64,000 nt of DNA from Oscillatoria nigro-viridis PCC 7112 (GCF_000317475.1 NC_019729.1:5718501-5782500); one strand, 5' to 3'; shown: positions 51,716 to 60,887, counted from the stretch's first letter. A program made the numbers and translations. Notes: a model not told the origin generated them from the sequence alone.

Positions 51716-52094
51716 GATAAGCACAGCGAAGAGCAAGGATAGACGAAACGTTCTCAATATTCCATTGTGATTCCGATATTTTTACCCTTAATCCAATACG
51801 TTTAATTATTGATTAAATTGTTCCCGAACCAATCGAACTTATGGATTCTTCTTTGTAGTATTGATAATTTACTACTCGGCAGCAATGGGTCTCTAAATAA
51901 TTACAAAACGTTTTAAATGCTTGACCTTTAAAGTCTTTAAATATTTTGATAACTTCATCAATTTTGCCTTGCCATAACAGAGTTTCTGCTGATTTTAATC
52001 GTTTTATTGAACCCCCTACCTTGTAGAGATTTTCTTTTAGATGATACCAATCTAAGATTTCTTGTCTTTGTTCATTATCTCCAATTTCTTTAAA
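51667..52094 (-). mobile_element. Partial ISKra4-like element (copy A)
   Basis: Starts with the same terminal sequence as the intact copy (GGGTGCATCTCAGTTTGGCA versus GGGTGCATCTCACTTTGGCA). It carries only the last 90 codons of the transposase on the minus strand (51813-52080: KEIGDNEQRQEILDWYHLK to SSIGSGT), and is cut off where the IS5-like element begins. A few substitutions, including an early stop after SGTI, show it is older than the intact copy. Confidence 0.8.
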
Positions 52095-52224
52095 AGACAT
52101 CTTGCGAAAGTGCGCTCGTTATAGGTAAAATAAAAGAAATAATTAGCTTCCATAAGATGAATTACGAACAAGTACAAAAGTTAAACCCCGCCGACTTTAA
52201 ACGGTACTGTGGACTACATCAAGA

Positions 52225-53404
52225 GGGTGCATCTCACTTTGGCACATACATCAAATTGAAAGTTGACCGTTGAGATAAGCACAGCGAAGAGCAAGCATAG
52301 AGGAAACGTTCTCAATATTCCATTGCGCTCCCGATATTTTTACCCTTAATCCAATGCGTTTTATTGTTGATTCCACTGTTCCAGAACCAATCGAACTTAT
52401 GGATTCTTCTTTGTAGTATTGGTAATTTACTATTCGGCAGCGATGGGTATCTAAATAATTGCAAAACGTTTTAAATGCTTGACCTTTAAAGTCTTTAAAT
52501 AAATTTATAACTTCATCAACTTTGCCTTGCCATAACATATTTTCGGCTAATTTCAATCGTTTTATTGAACCCCCTACCTTGTAGAGATTTTCTTTCAGAT
52601 GATACCAATCTAAGATTTCTTGTCTTTGTTCATTGTCTCCAATTTCTTTAAATATGTTCCAAATTCCGGCATGGCCATCTCCGAGGCAATACATAGGATG
52701 TAGTAATTTTTGGCTATTAGTCCAATCAATTAAATCTTGATTATTTTGAAAAAACGCTCCCGCATAAATATTATCTAAACACACGGCTTTATAGTCTTTC
52801 CAGTAACAGCTCTCGCCCTTGGTTGCGTTGCGTAGTCTGACTTTACCGCCATCCAATGTAATTTCTTTGACTCCTTGTTGAGATGTAGGCAATTCCAATT
52901 CTTGTCTTTTGACTAATCTTTGTAATGTACTGTGAGAAATTTTGATCCCAGTAAATTTTTCCAAATCTTTTTCTGCCATTTGATAAGATTCGTTAGCACT
53001 GATTAAAAGACAGCAATTTTCCATCAGGGGACTAAATTGACTGTAAGCTTTTAAGCCAAAATATTTTGCCTGATTATCTGTAATGTCGAGCGATCCGATT
53101 ATTGATTTTATTTTTCGGGGTTTTCCTGTTTGAATTCCTGATACTGCTGAAAAAAAAAGCTACCTATTTCTGGACCAACCTCTGATAACATTTTCTGACG
53201 GACTGCTTTTTCTATACTTTCAAAAGTTTTTAACTCAGTTGGCTCTGTATTTCTGTAAAGAATTTTTGCTACCGCTTTTAAGTGGGCTTTTAGTTGTTGT
53301 TGGTCTGAGGGTGTCATTTTATTTACCTCATCTTTATTTGACGATTTTACTAGCTTTTTCATTTTAACTCTTTTTTGACACATTCGCAAAAGTGAGATGC
53401 ACCC
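52225..53404 (-). mobile_element. ISKra4-like insertion sequence, intact ends and 8-bp target duplication
   Basis: Terminal inverted repeats GGGTGCATCTCACTTT at 52225 and its complement ending at 53404 bound a 1180-bp element. The flanking 8 bases CATCAAGA are present on both sides (52217-52224 and 53405-53412), a clean target-site duplication. It inserted into the IS5-like transposase gene. Confidence 0.88.
52251..53362 (-). CDS. ISKra4-like transposase in two frames, probable -1 frameshift
   Basis: The upstream frame (53362 to 53108; MKKLVKSSNKDEVNKMTPSD to QQYQEFKQENPEK) and the downstream frame (to 52251; KYFGLKAYSQFSPLMENCCL onward, KEITLDGGKVRLRN, YCLGDGHAGIWNIFKEIG, NQRQEI-like WYHLKENLYKV, SIGSGTVESTIKRIGLRVK) belong to one transposase. 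They are related by a -1 shift at GAAAAAT on the minus strand (about 53110-53116), a slippery A-run. This may be programmed frameshifting or an inactivating indel. The DDE acidic residues (LDGGK, DGHAG, VEST) appear intact. The fusion would be about 370 residues. Confidence 0.78.
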
Positions 53405-54265
53405 CATCAAGAGACATTCAAAGAGATGGTAAAAATAGTCAAAGCAGAAAAAGTTTTTCAAAAAAAATCAGGCAGACCAAGTAAATTGTACCCAGAAGAC
53501 CAAATCTTAATGACATTATCCTATTTGCGAGAATATCCTACTTTTTTTCATCTGGGAATTAAATGGGGTATTAATGAATCAAATGCCGATCGAATTGTAA
53601 TTAGAACTGAGAAAGCTTTAATAAATTCAGGTTTATTTAATTTACCTGGCAAAAAAAGTGTTTATCAAAGTCAAATTCACGAGATAGAAACTGTAGCGGT
53701 GGATGTGTCTGAGCATGAAATAGAGCGTCCCCAAAAAAAGCAAAAGAAATATTATAGTGGCAAGCAAAAATATCATACAATAAAATCGCAAGTTTTAGCC
53801 AACACAAAAAGTGCCGAAATAATATGTACAGCTTTTAGTAACGGGAAAACGCATGATTTTAGTTTGTTTAAAAAAAGCAAGATCGGGATGAATAAAGAAG
53901 TTGAACTTTTAGGTGATAAAGGTTATCAAGGAATCAAAAAGATTCATAATAATAGTAGAACCCCCATCAAAAAAACCAAGAATAAAGAACTGAGTCAAGC
54001 CGAAAAAGTTTTAAATCGCCAACTGGCAAAAGCAAGAATTATTATTGAAAATATACATCGAAGTTTAAATATATTTAGAATACTTTCATCCAGATATCGG
54101 AATCGAAGAAGGCGCTTCGGATTAAGATTTAATGTCGATCGCTGGTATTTATAATTATGAACTTTATTTAAAGACTAAATTAGAGATCGCCTGAGACTTT
54201 CGCAAGAGGTCTATTGTTTCGATGCCCCATCGAGCGGCATAAACGCAGAGAGTTCGAGGTAAGCT

Positions 54266-55573
54266 CCTTAGTGGTGCAGAAAACTATTTTTGTTAATAAG
54301 AAAATGACATAACTTTAGAAAATTCAATCCGCCGCTCTAACTTCGCTAGTTTTTTGAGAGAAGCACAAGCGGGAGGAATTTTCACCCAAGGAATGGGCGT
54401 GAGAAGTGGAATTAAACGAGCTTGATGACATAAACTTTTCATAGCTCTGATACCAAGCTGTAAAAGGCTTAAACCTCTTTCACCATGCCAATCTATCTTA
54501 CTTATGGAGATTGTTTCTATCACTATTAATCCCAATCTAATTGCTAATATTTCAGCAATTTATATCATCATTAATAAATTACTCAAAGCTTTAGCGTCCC
54601 TAATTTTCGACCTTAAGATATCAAACCTGCCCGACTTATAATCTTTAAATCGAGGTTCAATTCCGCCAAATCTTTTGCCATATAGTTGGAATGTTTGTAG
54701 TGATCGGGGTGTATTTGTTAGTACGGCCCAAGGTTCTTTCACTCCACGACAGTTAGCCGTTCCACTCATTGCACTCTACATCACCAAGCACTTTAACTCC
54801 TGAAAATAAATACACTTGGTCTTTAGGTGGAAATAGTTCCTTTAAAGATTGTGTCTTGCCCGACGCCAAGGTGATTTGGAGATTAGATTTGACTCTAATG
54901 CCCCAGTTCCACTGCTGTGCTGTGAGCCACCGCATCAGCTCTCCATGTTCAAACCCTCTGTCAGCCAGTAAAGTTGGCTTTGCGTCTGTTGGTAGTCGAG
55001 ATTTAGCTGCTTCTAACACGGGTAGATATTGCTCGCAACTAATTGTAGAACTACCATGTTTAATCACAGTTTGAGCCAGAGTGATAGAGCGACCGCCCCA
55101 CGCCACACATACTTCAATCAGGCAATAAGTGTCCCAAAACATACTGGTATCTATGACTAGAATTAGTTCTTGCCCTGTCCATTCTTTGAGAAATTGTTTA
55201 ATCAATGGCACATACAACACTGCTTAGCCCTAATTGCTGGATTATTCATGAAGTAGCTAAGTCGCTCCATATGGCTACGGGCTTGGCAGTCCCGATGGCT
55301 GAGGTAAGGAATCCAGTGGGAAGCGCAAGCACTTTCCGATTCTAATATTGCTGCTACAATCTCTGCACAGTTCTTCAGATGGCGAAAATCTTTGGGGACA
55401 ATCCATTGACCAAGTTGTCCGAGTAGTTGACGATAGAGTGGGGGTGTAGCCATTATTTTACGTGGATTTGTTTTTCGCTAAAACTATCGAACCACGGCGC
55501 AAGCCCCTTTTCTCCATTAACTATGATTCTCTACGCTCCTTAAGCATCTCAGGAGTTTTCTGCACCACTAAGG
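54266..55573 (-). mobile_element. IS4-like element, decayed
   Basis: Near-perfect 20-bp inverted ends: CCTTAGTGGTGCAGAAAACT at 54266-54285 and its complement at 55554-55573. The interior holds a broken transposase on the minus strand. No clear target duplication is seen outside. Confidence 0.8.
54293..55453 (-). pseudogene. IS4-like transposase with frameshifts
   Basis: Reads in order from high to low coordinates: MATPPLYRQLLGQLGQWIVP with SHWIPYLSHRDCQARSHMER (55453-55220), then LILVIDTSMFWDTYCLIEV, LLADRGFEHGELMRWL and WNWGIRVKSNLQI (55220-54760), then FGGIEPRFKDYKSGRFDI (54760-54560) and LLQLGIRAMKSLCHQAR (54535-54293). These pieces are in different frames, so at least three indels or stops inactivate it. 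Confidence 0.8.
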
Positions 55574-55620
55574 GAATGTACCTGACGAAAGTAACTTTTC
55601 AGTAAGGTGAAATAGGAGAA

Positions 55621-55653
55621 AAGGAAAAGGGCTCGCCGCGAGCCCTTTTCCTT
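55621..55653 (-). terminator. Strong terminator hairpin of the CHAD gene
   Basis: AAGGAAAAGGGCTCG and CGAGCCCTTTTCCTT pair perfectly (15 bp) with a 3-base loop, and A/T-rich arms give a T-run on either strand. It lies about 60 bases after the CHAD stop. A weaker hairpin (ATCCCCGAC..GGGGAT) lies at about 55677-55706. Confidence 0.8.
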
Positions 55654-55712
55654 CCCGATGCGCGATCGCAATTGAAATCCCCGACTTCTTTTATAATTCG
55701 GGGATATGTGTG

Positions 55713-56729
55713 TTATGGCTGCGAGGCTTCTACCTTAGCAGCATCTTCAACCACAGGATGAATTAAAGTAGATCGCAAACCTTGCCGAATTTCCGAACTC
55801 AAATACCTGCGCTGCAAAACCTGCCATTTTTGCCAAGCTGCGTAGCGATTTTCGGCCAACAAACCAGCCAATTTCGGCAACTCTTTTTTCAGATCGCGAT
55901 CTACAAAATCTGTCAGAAACTCCCCTAAAACTTCACTGTCTTGAATATCGCCCAAACATTCCTGAACAGCTTTCACATCTTCGACATAAACTTCGTAAGT
56001 CTCGCTGTAAAAATCCCCAAACAGATTCATCAAATAGCGAACCCGCTTAGCTTGCTTCCGCAAATCGTGCAGAATAGTTCCCTCCGCTGCTAACTTCTCT
56101 TCGACAGCCTCAGCATTCAAATCATCAGCAACTTTAACTTTGCCCTCTTCATATTCTGTGCCCAACAGCCAAGCCGGATGCAGGAAAAACTCGCTGACTT
56201 GAGGTAACAGTAAATCTGGCAAAACCTCAGCAATTGGTAAATGTTCGATCGCCTGAAACTTCGGTTTTTCCAGCCAATCCTCGATCGACTGCTTCAGCGA
56301 TTCGTAGCTTTTGTGCTCTAAAATCGCCCTCACCTCTTTCAAAGCCCGGTGTCGCTGTTTGAGCAAATTCAACAAAGCCTTATCCAAAACTTCCTGTTCG
56401 TCAGCCGACAAATTCGGGTAATAGCGGTTTTGGAGACTTTCGAGCATCACATCCAAATCCCTGAGCGTTCCCAGAATCCGGCCCACCTTACCAATTTTAC
56501 GTTCAGAAGCCTCTTTTGGCCAATCTAAAACCGGAGCAAAACCAGTCACAGCCGATCGCAAACGTCTCAATCCCACGCGCATTTGATGAAGTTCTTCGGC
56601 GTCTTTGTCTTTGATAACTTCAGCCTCGTGCGCTACACTTTTGCGGAAATATTTCTCAATCGCCCCAGATGCAGCGTCTCCGAGAGTTTTAACTTGAGTT
56701 TTAACTTTTGCTGATGTTTTTACGTTCAT
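55713..56729 (-). CDS. CHAD domain protein
   Basis: 338 residues from the ATG at 56729; an in-frame TTG at 56777 would add 16 residues, but the ATG start is the simpler choice. It consists of one CHAD domain: conserved basic helices with histidines (EELHQMRVGLRRLRSAVTGF near the N-terminus; LHDLRKQAKRVRYLMNLFGD near residue 235; VQECLGDIQDSEVLGEFL). CHAD domains bind inorganic polyphosphate and are often linked to polyphosphate metabolism. No membrane helices. No ppk or ppx gene is next to it. The ending VEDAAKVEASQP is acidic. Confidence 0.9.
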   Translation of the reverse strand: MNVKTSAKVKTQVKTLGDAASGAIEKYFRKSVAHEAEVIKDKDAEELHQMRVGLRRLRSAVTGFAPVLDWPKEASERKIGKVGRILGTLRDLDVMLESLQNRYYPNLSADEQEVLDKALLNLLKQRHRALKEVRAILEHKSYESLKQSIEDWLEKPKFQAIEHLPIAEVLPDLLLPQVSEFFLHPAWLLGTEYEEGKVKVADDLNAEAVEEKLAAEGTILHDLRKQAKRVRYLMNLFGDFYSETYEVYVEDVKAVQECLGDIQDSEVLGEFLTDFVDRDLKKELPKLAGLLAENRYAAWQKWQVLQRRYLSSEIRQGLRSTLIHPVVEDAAKVEASQP

Positions 56730-56882
56730 GGCAGATGTAGATTTCACTTTGCAGATCGACTTTAATCTCGATTTCAAAGCTTTGCTAATAAGGGGTTATA
56801 TCCTAGCACACACTTTTAATTTAGGCAGCGCAACCCGAATAAATTTTAATATAAAGTTCTTGACAATTTCTACTAAATCAGC

Positions 56883-57118
56883 ATTTAGCAATCTCCCATC
56901 TTCAATCTCCCATCTCCCATCTTCAATTTTCAATCTCCCATCTTCAATCTTCAATCTCCCATCTAAAATCTAAAATCTAAAATAGAATTACCCTCCTTCA
57001 CCCTTGATCTCATAAAAATCTCCAATCTCCCATCTCCCATCTTCAATTTTCAATCTCCCATCTAAAATCTAAAATCTAAAATAGAATTACCCTCCCTCGC
57101 CCTTGAGCTCATAAAAAT
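56883..57118. repeat. Heptamer tracts and duplicated leader segment
   Basis: Repeats of CCCATCT/TCAATCT/AAAATCT occur twice in a duplicated segment of about 110-130 bp; both copies end with TAGAATTACCCTCC and CTCATAAAAATC. STRR-type DNA between the CHAD gene and petJ. Confidence 0.75.
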
Positions 57119-57263
57119 CAGATTTTTGGCGCTCTTGCTCAAATAGGTTAAGATCGCTGCAAACCGATATTTATTCGCCAAAGGGTGAGAGAGGGTGCGA
57201 TCGGGAGGACAAGTTTTAAATTAAATCAAACCCGCCCAGGCTGCCCGACTTCAAAAAGGCAGT

Positions 57264-57602
57264 TTAGCCTTTCCAGTCTTTCTCAGATTGCGAGAGCACG
57301 TAGGTTGCTACATCCTCGATTTGTTCGGGCTTCAAGCGGCCGGCGAAAGCAGGCATAGCATTTTTGCCCTTAGTTACCTGAGTGGTAATAGCTTCCAGAG
57401 AATTCATGCCGTACTTTTCAAGAGCTTCCTTTTTCAAGGTTTTCATAGCCATAACCACGTTGCCGCCACCGATGTGACAAGCAGCACAGTTGGCGCTAAA
57501 GATTTTAGCTCCGTTAGCGGCATCTCCTGCCAAAGCAGGGCGGCCAAAGCCAACGGTAAAAATTGCGATCGCTAACAGGGCGATCGATAAGAGTCTTTTC
57601 AA
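57264..57602 (-). CDS. petJ: Cytochrome c6
   Basis: 112 residues from a TTG start, with AGAGGAG spaced seven bases before it. The signal peptide (about 1-25, ending RPALAGDA) directs export to the thylakoid lumen. The mature protein of about 86 residues has the haem-binding CAACH and the Met ligand in GKNAMPAFAGRL. It carries electrons from cytochrome b6f to photosystem I or oxidase, replacing plastocyanin, often when copper is low. It follows psbV2 and psbV in the same direction, 125 bases after psbV2. Confidence 0.97.
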   Translation of the reverse strand: MKRLLSIALLAIAIFTVGFGRPALAGDAANGAKIFSANCAACHIGGGNVVMAMKTLKKEALEKYGMNSLEAITTQVTKGKNAMPAFAGRLKPEQIEDVATYVLSQSEKDWKG

Positions 57603-57727
57603 CGCAGTTCTCCTCTAATGGACACGAAAAGGGTGATTCTTTAGATATTTTACCTGTTAAAACAGGCGCGATCGCGCAGCCGTATCGCCTTCTTCCGAGT
57701 AATTTACCACTTTTTGGCAGTGGCAGT

Positions 57728-58228
57728 TCAACTCTCAAAATTCTCCGCGCCCCAGCCCGGAGCTTTCTGAGCAGCCCGGATCACAAAAGCCGCTAAATTT
57801 TCAATCTCAGCCTGTGGCATCCAGCTTTCCGGCACTTCGCGGCACCAAAAAGTCTCTTCAGTACCGTCATAAGTCATCGGTTTTCTCAGATATGCCACCA
57901 GACTATTGATGTTGTTGCGGGGAGGCGTTGCCCCTTTGAGGTCAGCCAAAGACAGAGATACCGTCGGATCGGGCAAATTAGCTCCTCCGACGTGACAATT
58001 CAGGCAATTTTGCTCGAACAATACCTTGCCCGCAGACAAATCCTGAGCCGAAAACAAGCGAGTATGTCCCTCAGAGTCCAACTCCAGAGCCACAGGTTCG
58101 CTGGCTTGTAAATACCTATTCACGTAAGAATCGGCAGCAGCCAAAACAGGTTGAGGAGCCAACAGCACGAGCGGCAAAATAATTAACATCCCCAACAGAA
58201 AGCAGACAACAGCACCACGACGCAGCAT
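57728..58228 (-). CDS. psbV2: Cytochrome c550-like protein PsbV2
   Basis: 166 residues with a signal peptide (ending QPVLAAADSY), haem motif CLNCH and the PsbV-like pattern LPDPTVSLSLADLKGATPPR, NNINSLVAYLRKPMTYDGTE. In place of the distal His of PsbV it has FWCREVPESW. In the Thermosynechococcus PsbV2 crystal structure I recall that a Cys at this place is the unusual axial haem ligand, and that Cys is conserved here. Function in vivo is unclear; it can partly replace PsbV. It lies between psbV and petJ in the same orientation. Confidence 0.93.
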   Translation of the reverse strand: MLRRGAVVCFLLGMLIILPLVLLAPQPVLAAADSYVNRYLQASEPVALELDSEGHTRLFSAQDLSAGKVLFEQNCLNCHVGGANLPDPTVSLSLADLKGATPPRNNINSLVAYLRKPMTYDGTEETFWCREVPESWMPQAEIENLAAFVIRAAQKAPGWGAENFES

Positions 58229-58375
58229 GAGGGACTACAACCTTTTGCGATAATCAATGAGCAGGAGGTAAATTTTAGATTTCAGATTTTAGAGCGAAAA
58301 ACGACCGGCCAGCAATTCTTGCCGAAGTTCAGCCCTCTCCCAATCCAAAATCTAAAATCTAAAATCTAAAATCGA

Positions 58376-58864
58376 TTAGCGAGCGCCTTTGCCACCAGCC
58401 CACTGCTTGGAGACAATTTTCGGCTGCAACAAAATGTGACCGGCAATTGCGTACAAATCGTCATCCGAGAGATTTCTCATCTCAGGGAAAATATCCGCAC
58501 TCTTCATGCTCGGATGCAGTTCCGAAATTTCCTCAAACCCGTCATAAGTCGTAGGATTTTTCATGTAATCCACCAGCGACTCAATATTATTCCGGGGCGG
58601 GTTCGCCAAAGCCAGAGTTTCCGGGCTCAAATTCACGTTCGGATCAGTTTTTGTCATCCCCGCAGCGTGACATTGAGCGCAAGCCGAATTGAACAGGCGT
58701 TTGCCTTGCTCAACTTGTTTGAGGCTCAGCACCACTGGAGTACCCTTGTCATTCAAAGGCAGAGTGCGAAGTTCAGGACTCAGTTCGATAGCCATCGCAC
58801 TGCTGACAAATAACTGAAAGCTCAAGAATACAGCGGTGAGAGCAATGAAATATCTTTTAAGCAT
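58376..58864 (-). CDS. psbV: Photosystem II cytochrome c550
   Basis: 162 residues with signal peptide (ending SSAMAIELSP), haem motif CAQCH and distal His in ELHPSMKS. It is an extrinsic lumenal subunit of photosystem II that stabilises the Mn4CaO5 cluster and its Ca2+/Cl- binding. AAGGAGA precedes the ATG. Conserved stretches NVNLSPETLALANPPRNNIE and LVDYMKNPTTYDGFEEI are present. It heads the psbV-psbV2-petJ series. Confidence 0.98.
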   Translation of the reverse strand: MLKRYFIALTAVFLSFQLFVSSAMAIELSPELRTLPLNDKGTPVVLSLKQVEQGKRLFNSACAQCHAAGMTKTDPNVNLSPETLALANPPRNNIESLVDYMKNPTTYDGFEEISELHPSMKSADIFPEMRNLSDDDLYAIAGHILLQPKIVSKQWAGGKGAR

Positions 58865-59009
58865 GGTTCTCCTTAAAAAAATCCGGCAAATTATTGAACG
58901 CTAAGAGATCGTACCTGGCAAACAGATTTGTGTTCAAAATTCCCTGATTCTGCAACAACTGGCGAAAGTTTGTGCAGCCATACCTTTAAAGGTAGAGGAA
59001 TTTTGCGAT

Positions 59010-59201
59010 CTAATCTGCAAGAAGTTTTGAGTCGCGCCTTTTTTCGAGAGCGGACATAATTGCCTTAACATCCTCCAAAGCCAAACGGGTTTGAGGGTGC
59101 TTGTAGGCAATTTCCAACTCGTCGCACAAGCGGATCACGTCTTCAACAGGGACGTTGAAGTCCTCTGCTATTTCTGCGATGGACAGGTCTGCAAAACCCA
59201 T
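59010..59201 (-). CDS. Small conserved cyanobacterial protein, IF2_N-like helical fold
   Basis: 63 residues (MGFADLSIAEIAEDFNVPVE, DVIRLCDELEIAYKHPQTRL, ALEDVKAIMSALEKRR). The pattern S-I-A-E-I-A-x-x-F-x-V-x-x-x-x-V resembles the IF-2 N-terminal/HTH-like helical domain. I recall it as conserved in cyanobacteria, near psbV in some genomes. Function unknown. The length and start are consistent with known relatives. Confidence 0.7.
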   Translation of the reverse strand: MGFADLSIAEIAEDFNVPVEDVIRLCDELEIAYKHPQTRLALEDVKAIMSALEKRRDSKLLAD

Positions 59202-59448
59202 AATTTTTAGGTCGCTGACAGGTCAAAATTGAGTTGACGGCTATTAACTGAAAGCCGGACAATTTTAGAAAGCGCTGTTAGCTTGTTCTGTTAGTTTGTT
59301 CTGAGATTTTGTTCGATCTATCGCAAGCTAACTAACCGCTAACTGCTACTAGGCATTTTTGCCCAGCCAAACAGAGGGGCCAATCAACTTCCGATCAATA
59401 TCATCCCACTGCTGCGTCGTTATTACCAATAGGAGTTGCGAGCGCGCG

Positions 59449-59521
59449 GCTCAAAACCCGGTGTCTGCGTGAACGTCTCGTTACTAAACTCAATATTTTT
59501 GGTAGAAGCCGGGTTTTGAGC
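59449..59521. repeat. Paired repeat of the AAACCCGGTTT type
   Basis: GCTCAAAACCCGG (59449-59461) and CCGGGTTTTGAGC (59509-59521) are perfect complements 47 bases apart, lying between accD and the small conserved gene. The rest of 59202-59585 holds no recognisable gene. Confidence 0.7.
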
Positions 59522-59585
59522 AATTCCTCAGAAATTTCCCTCTGTGCCCCCCACTCAGCAACAGACAATCCTCCGCAGCAGCAGC

Positions 59586-60536
59586 TTAGGGAGAAAGTTT
59601 GACAGCGTGAGTCTGCGGGGGCAAAGCGTGACTGTCGCTGGCTTCGAGGGCGGAGAATTCCGAGCCGGCCAAGAAAGGCTGGGGCTGGTGGAGGCTGATG
59701 AGCTGACCGAGAGTTTTCTTTAATTGAGTCCGGGGTACGATCAAGTCTACAAAACCGTGGGCGAAGGAGTATTCGGAAGTTTGATAATTTTCCGGCAGCT
59801 TTTCGCGCAGAGTTTGCTCGATTACCCGGCCGCCCGTAAAGGCCACAGTAGCTTTTGGCTCTGCAATTATAATGTCTCCCAGCATGGCAAAACTAGCGGT
59901 GACGCCGCCGGTGGTCGGGTGGGTCAAAATCGGGATGTAAAGCAGTCTCGCTTCCCGGTGGCGTTCCAGAGCCCCGGAAATTTTAGCCATTTGCATCAAG
60001 CTGAGCATTCCTTCTTGCATTCTTGCACCACCGGAAGCGCACACCACGATCGCGGGCAAGCGTTCCCGCGTGGCGTGTTCGATGAGGCGAGTCAGCTTTT
60101 CTCCGACAACTGAGCCCATGCTGCCGCCGATGAATTGAAATTCCATGACTCCGAGGGCGACTGGCAAATTTTCTAGTTTGCCGGTGCCTGTTTCTACGGC
60201 GTCTAGGTGGCCTGTTTTTTCTTGAAATTCTCGGAGTCGATCGCTATATTTTTTTCGATCGCGAAATTTCAGGGGATCGGTGGCGTGCAGTCCTTCGTTA
60301 AGGGGCACCCAGGTATTGGGATCGATCAACTGCTCGATGCGATCGTCACTGTAAACTCTGATATGATGCCCGCATTCCAAGCAAACCATTTGATTTGCTC
60401 GCAGGTCTTTGGTATAACTCAGGGCACCGCAAGCTTCGCATTTATTCCAAAGTCCGTCCGCAATTTCTCGTTCCGGCCGTTCTTGGGAGTTCGGTACTGA
60501 TTTTCGTCGATTTGCAAACCAATCAAATAGAGACAT
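59586..60536 (-). CDS. accD: Acetyl-CoA carboxylase carboxyltransferase subunit beta
   Basis: 316 residues. An N-terminal zinc ribbon (CEACGALSYT and MVCLECGHH) is followed by the carboxyltransferase/crotonase-like domain (VCASGGARMQEGMLSLMQMA; HPTTGGVTASFAMLGDIIIA; GRVIEQTLREKLPENYQ). With AccA it transfers the carboxyl group from biotin-BCCP to acetyl-CoA, making malonyl-CoA for fatty acids. Cytosolic. Length is normal. Confidence 0.97.
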   Translation of the reverse strand: MSLFDWFANRRKSVPNSQERPEREIADGLWNKCEACGALSYTKDLRANQMVCLECGHHIRVYSDDRIEQLIDPNTWVPLNEGLHATDPLKFRDRKKYSDRLREFQEKTGHLDAVETGTGKLENLPVALGVMEFQFIGGSMGSVVGEKLTRLIEHATRERLPAIVVCASGGARMQEGMLSLMQMAKISGALERHREARLLYIPILTHPTTGGVTASFAMLGDIIIAEPKATVAFTGGRVIEQTLREKLPENYQTSEYSFAHGFVDLIVPRTQLKKTLGQLISLHQPQPFLAGSEFSALEASDSHALPPQTHAVKLSP

Positions 60537-60545
60537 TAAAACTTG

Positions 60546-60668
60546 CTAATTGGTAATTGGTAATTGGTAATTGGGAATTGGTAATTGGTAATTAGTAATT
60601 GTTAGTTGTTAGTTGCTAGTTGTCAATTGCTAGTTGTTCAGTGACTAATGACTAATGACTAATGACTA
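60546..60668. repeat. Heptamer tandem repeats upstream of accD
   Basis: Consecutive 7-bp arrays TAATTGG, then TTAGTTG/CTAGTTG, then ACTAATG. The tract fills the whole gap between accD and the next gene, so the accD promoter must lie in or beyond it. Confidence 0.85.
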
Positions 60669-60887
60669 ATCACCAGATTGTGGCTCATCTTCAACTGGAC
60701 TGATGAGGAGCGATGCTGTTCGCTGGTGTTCTGGAAGAACTTGCAGGGCTGTAGCACTTCCAGCCCCCAAATAAGATGCTATGCCCAAGTCTACAATCCG
60801 GGCCGGGATTTCATGAGCAGCTAGGAGCTGCTGCATTAATTCCGCTTCCCAACGAAAGCTAGTAGTTGTAAGTGTAATCCAAGACAC
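60666..60887 (-). CDS. DUF2007 (putative signal-transducing protein) family
   Basis: 73 residues from a GTG start. The pattern FRWEAELMQQLLAAHEIPAR then LQVLPEHQRTASLLI matches DUF2007-type small proteins, in which an early W-x-A-E-x-x-x-x-L-L...G-I-P and a later L-x-V-x-x-x-x...A are typical. They are related to ferredoxin-like beta-alpha-beta folds; role unknown. Same strand as accD and pilD; might be co-transcribed. Confidence 0.7.
   Translation of the reverse strand: MSWITLTTTSFRWEAELMQQLLAAHEIPARIVDLGIASYLGAGSATALQVLPEHQRTASLLISPVEDEPQSGD

Larger units (their letters stand above)
52157..54154 (+). pseudogene. IS5-like transposase split by insertion
   Basis: The first 23 codons (MNYEQVQKLNPADFKRYCGL) are at 52157-52224. 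Removing 52225-53412 (the inserted element and one 8-bp target copy) joins them in frame to ETFKEMVKIVKAEKVFQ and a DDE transposase (RPSKLYPEDQILMTLSYLRE; VAVDVSEHEIERPQK; TKSAEIICTAFSNGKTHDF; LLGDKGYQGI; IIENIHRSLNIFRIL). Near the end a one-base frameshift after GLRFN at about 54133 makes the frame stop early; the other frame continues SIAGIYNYELYLKTKLEIA. So it has two lesions. Confidence 0.82.
52095..54212 (+). mobile_element. IS5-like element interrupted by an ISKra4-like element
   Basis: Ends are imperfect inverted repeats: AGACATCTTGCGAAAGT at 52095-52111 and the complement of AGACCTCTTGCGAAAGT ending at 54212. Without the inserted element it is about 930 bp, normal for this group. It carries one transposase frame. 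Direct target repeats at the outer ends are not clear. Confidence 0.7.
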
